Shown here one piece after another: positions 13,259 through 15,094 of a DNA stretch of 15,094 nt (positions within the stretch are counted from its first letter, which is position 1; every line of letters starts with the position of its first letter). The notes under the pieces were generated by a model. That model was given only the letters and a program-made list of their open reading frames with translations, did not search any database and was not told the origin of the DNA. The DNA is from Akkermansiaceae bacterium UBA1506. GTDB lineage: Bacteria; Verrucomicrobiota; Verrucomicrobiia; Verrucomicrobiales; DEV007. A program made the translations under genes and the position numbers. Location: NCBI GenBank assembly GCA_002323995.1, contig DCQY01000082.1, positions 1 through 15,094 of the forward strand. Direction: 5' to 3'.

Positions 13259-15094
13259 CTAATCGATGATACCAACTGTTGCCTGAGGAACACCAAACAC
13301 TCGCAGGCTGGAGTAGCGATTTGTGTCAGGATGGTAAGTGTAAACAGTGACTCCTCCGAAGGAAGGCGAGGCAGCGCGCTTTCTTCGAAGCAACTCTTCC
13401 GCTTCCTCGCGCTCAATCACCTCCAAGCTGAAAGGATTATTACCAACCATCGCATCGAGAGCGTCCTCAGCGAAGGTGTAGTAGTAGCGCTCGTTATCTT
13501 CGTAGATGACTTCATCCAATCCAACGCCAATGATGTAGAGACTACCATAGGCATCGGTGTAGTAAACGTAGCGCTCACCATCCTGATCACGCTCTCCAGC
13601 AATCCCTGAGTTCAACAGATTATTGAAGAACAGCTGCTCGGTTGGAGTGAGAAATGTCGGAGGCACCGGTGGCTCCGGAGGAAGCGGCGGATTGGCAGGG
13701 TCAAAGAAATACACATTGTAGGGGCCGAAACCATTGGATGGGTAATCTCCTTGAGGAGTGAATACGCCGGTTGGTTCTCCAAACGAGCCAGTAGCCATAA
13801 CGAATTCAGTTCCCAAGTTTTCGTCGTTTCGCCCGCTGCCAGGTGCCGGAGTGCGAGTGTAAGCAGAGCCGTTGATAGAACTACCTTCACTTATCTGATT
13901 CCCTTCTGCATTGGTGGTGTAGATGCGCGTCTGACCCGAACCCAGACCAAGGAAAGAGGAAGTGATGCGGCCAACCGCTCTATTCCTGATATCTCCAGTG
14001 GCGTTAGGATTTTCTGCAAGTGTTAGAACACCAGCACCTGCCTCAGCAGTGGCTCGCCCAACAGCAATGAAGGTTTCCCCGTTTAAAGAACGTGTGATCC
14101 CATCGAGATTGTTAGTCACATTGTCATTATTCGTAGGATCAGCGTGACCAATCGCCCCGCCGATGCTTGTGATATCTCGCCCGGCTTTCACGTAAATATC
14201 ACCATTCCAGATACCCCCACTTTTACTTCGAGTTGCGATGGCTGAGGCGTTACGCTCACGGCTGTTGGTATCACCGTGACCGATCTTGGCCCAGTTGCGA
14301 GCGGACGTGTCGAGAGGCCCAATCAGTATAGAACTGTTATCCGTTAGGAAAATGTCATTTCCAGCTGTGACATCAATGTCGCCCGTGAAATTTCCGTTGG
14401 TAGCTCCATTAACACCATTGAGGCCTCCACCCTGTCCCATACCACCATGGCCGATGTGAGCATAAGCGTCTCTCATAGCGGCATTGTCGCCCGCCTTCAC
14501 GCCAGTATAGCCTCCAAAAGATATATTGGCAGCAAGGCCGCGTTCGCCCTCTACCAGACTGCTGCCGTCACCGAAACCACTCTCGACCCGAATGTCATTG
14601 GAGGCAGCGACGGTAATATTACCGGTAATATTAGCATCCCGACCCAAGGCACCGTGGCCAATCTGTGCCCACTGGAACTGCTGGTCGAACGGGTTGGCCT
14701 CGATGTTGTTACCAAAACCACCCATCAAATTGAGATTACCTCCAGAAAGTACCGTCACTGAGCCGCTGAAAGGCACGGTCGCACTGGAGCCGTTGATATT
14801 AACCCCGGCTTGAAATCCTCCATGACCAACTCTCGCCCAGTCGAACTCAGCGAGTCCACCTTGAATATCAACATCCCCACCTGCATTAACAAAAACATCA
14901 CCGGTATAACCGGTCTCGTAATTGTGACCACCATGCCCAATCTGGGCCCAGTTCTGCTCGAGGTAGTCGACGCCAGTTGGGGCCGCATCCTTCGAAGAGA
15001 TTTCACCGTTGCTCCCTTCCAAAGTGACCGCATCAATTTGGGGGAGTTGGCTACCTTCGACTCGCAAAGTGCCCCCAGTCGTGATCGAAATGTC
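13259..15094 (-). CDS. Very large repetitive surface/adhesin-like protein (5' partial)
   Basis: The frame is open to the right edge, so only the C-terminal 611 residues are visible. Residues about 1-320 repeat the pattern 'GDI-V-AG-DI-L--G ... WA-IGHGG', typical of right-handed beta-helix exoproteins related to filamentous haemagglutinin. Next comes a Gly/Asn/Thr-rich region (about 320-455), then a proline linker (PANPPLPPEPPVPP, about 466-479) and a C-terminal region of about 130 residues rich in Tyr, Glu and Asp (RYVYYTDAYGSLYIIGVGL, NERYYYTFAEDALDAMV). The C-terminus does not look like an autotransporter barrel, since it ends VGIID, so export by a two-partner (FhaC/ShlB-type) or other system is likelier; no such partner is in the window. 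Function unknown; adhesion or matrix building is an inference. Confidence 0.78.
   Translation of the reverse strand, partial: DISITTGGTLRVEGSQLPQIDAVTLEGSNGEISSKDAAPTGVDYLEQNWAQIGHGGHNYETGYTGDVFVNAGGDVDIQGGLAEFDWARVGHGGFQAGVNINGSSATVPFSGSVTVLSGGNLNLMGGFGNNIEANPFDQQFQWAQIGHGALGRDANITGNITVAASNDIRVESGFGDGSSLVEGERGLAANISFGGYTGVKAGDNAAMRDAYAHIGHGGMGQGGGLNGVNGATNGNFTGDIDVTAGNDIFLTDNSSILIGPLDTSARNWAKIGHGDTNSRERNASAIATRSKSGGIWNGDIYVKAGRDITSIGGAIGHADPTNNDNVTNNLDGITRSLNGETFIAVGRATAEAGAGVLTLAENPNATGDIRNRAVGRITSSFLGLGSGQTRIYTTNAEGNQISEGSSINGSAYTRTPAPGSGRNDENLGTEFVMATGSFGEPTGVFTPQGDYPSNGFGPYNVYFFDPANPPLPPEPPVPPTFLTPTEQLFFNNLLNSGIAGERDQDGERYVYYTDAYGSLYIIGVGLDEVIYEDNERYYYTFAEDALDAMVGNNPFSLEVIEREEAEELLRRKRAASPSFGGVTVYTYHPDTNRYSSLRVFGVPQATVGIID
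14138..14950 (-). repeat. IGHGG module repeats within the surface protein
   Basis: Six copies of a Trp/Tyr-Ala-x-Ile-Gly-His-Gly motif are visible in reading order: WAQIGHGG, WARVGHGG, WAQIGHGA, YAHIGHGG, WAKIGHGD and a worn AIGHAD. They are spaced by about 37, 56, 69, 57 and 45 residues. Between them lies a conserved strand pair such as GDVFVNAGGDVDIQGG or GDIDVTAGNDIFLTD. The variable spacing shows module growth by insertion of loops rather than exact tandem duplication. Confidence 0.88.

Noticed and set aside
13612..13890. Minus-strand alternative frame inside the repeat protein
   Set aside because: It is a frame-shifted shadow of the large protein, whose proline linker and strand pattern are continuous through this interval.

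Overview
The window looks like a chromosomal segment of a Gram-negative bacterium, most likely Verrucomicrobiota of the Opitutia (Puniceicoccales-like) type. This is inferred from gene content: a formylglycine sulfatase, a giant surface protein with IGHGG repeats, an Obg GTPase with a large acidic insertion, and almost no Shine-Dalgarno sequences before the genes. No marker gene fixes the taxonomy, and there are no tRNA or rRNA genes, insertion sequences or CRISPR arrays that I can see.

Layout. 1-669 (+): the end of an outer-membrane beta-barrel protein, followed by a terminator. 813-4565 (-): a probable operon reading AI-2E/PerM-type membrane protein, MoxR AAA+ ATPase, membrane-anchored leucine-rich-repeat protein. 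4566-5165: an AT-rich gene-free stretch carrying two clusters of TGTGAATAA repeats that fit the DnaA-box consensus. Genes on both sides point away from it, so it is a candidate replication origin. 5166-8286 (+): obgE, then citramalate synthase (cimA). The gap between them encodes a 19-residue isoleucine-rich peptide followed by mutually exclusive RNA pairings, which together form a candidate attenuator for the isoleucine pathway. 8395-9768 (+): exported sulfatase, whose stop codon overlaps that of the convergent M23 peptidase. 9765-11459 (-): uppP and the M23 peptidase, two cell-envelope genes. 11857-12417 (+): an orphan regulator with an excisionase-like DNA-binding domain fused to a phosphoreceiver domain, closed by a strong terminator. 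12728-15094 (-): the C-terminal part of a very large repetitive surface protein and a small secreted protein behind it, closed by their own terminator.

How the parts relate. Much of the window serves the envelope: lipid-carrier recycling (uppP), peptidoglycan cutting (M23), transport (AI-2E type), the beta-barrel protein and the repeat protein. The two most interesting regions are non-coding: the origin-like array at 4664-5042 and the leader upstream of cimA at 6514-6653. All base-pairing and repeat counts were made by eye from the sequence. Family names come from motif recognition without database searches.
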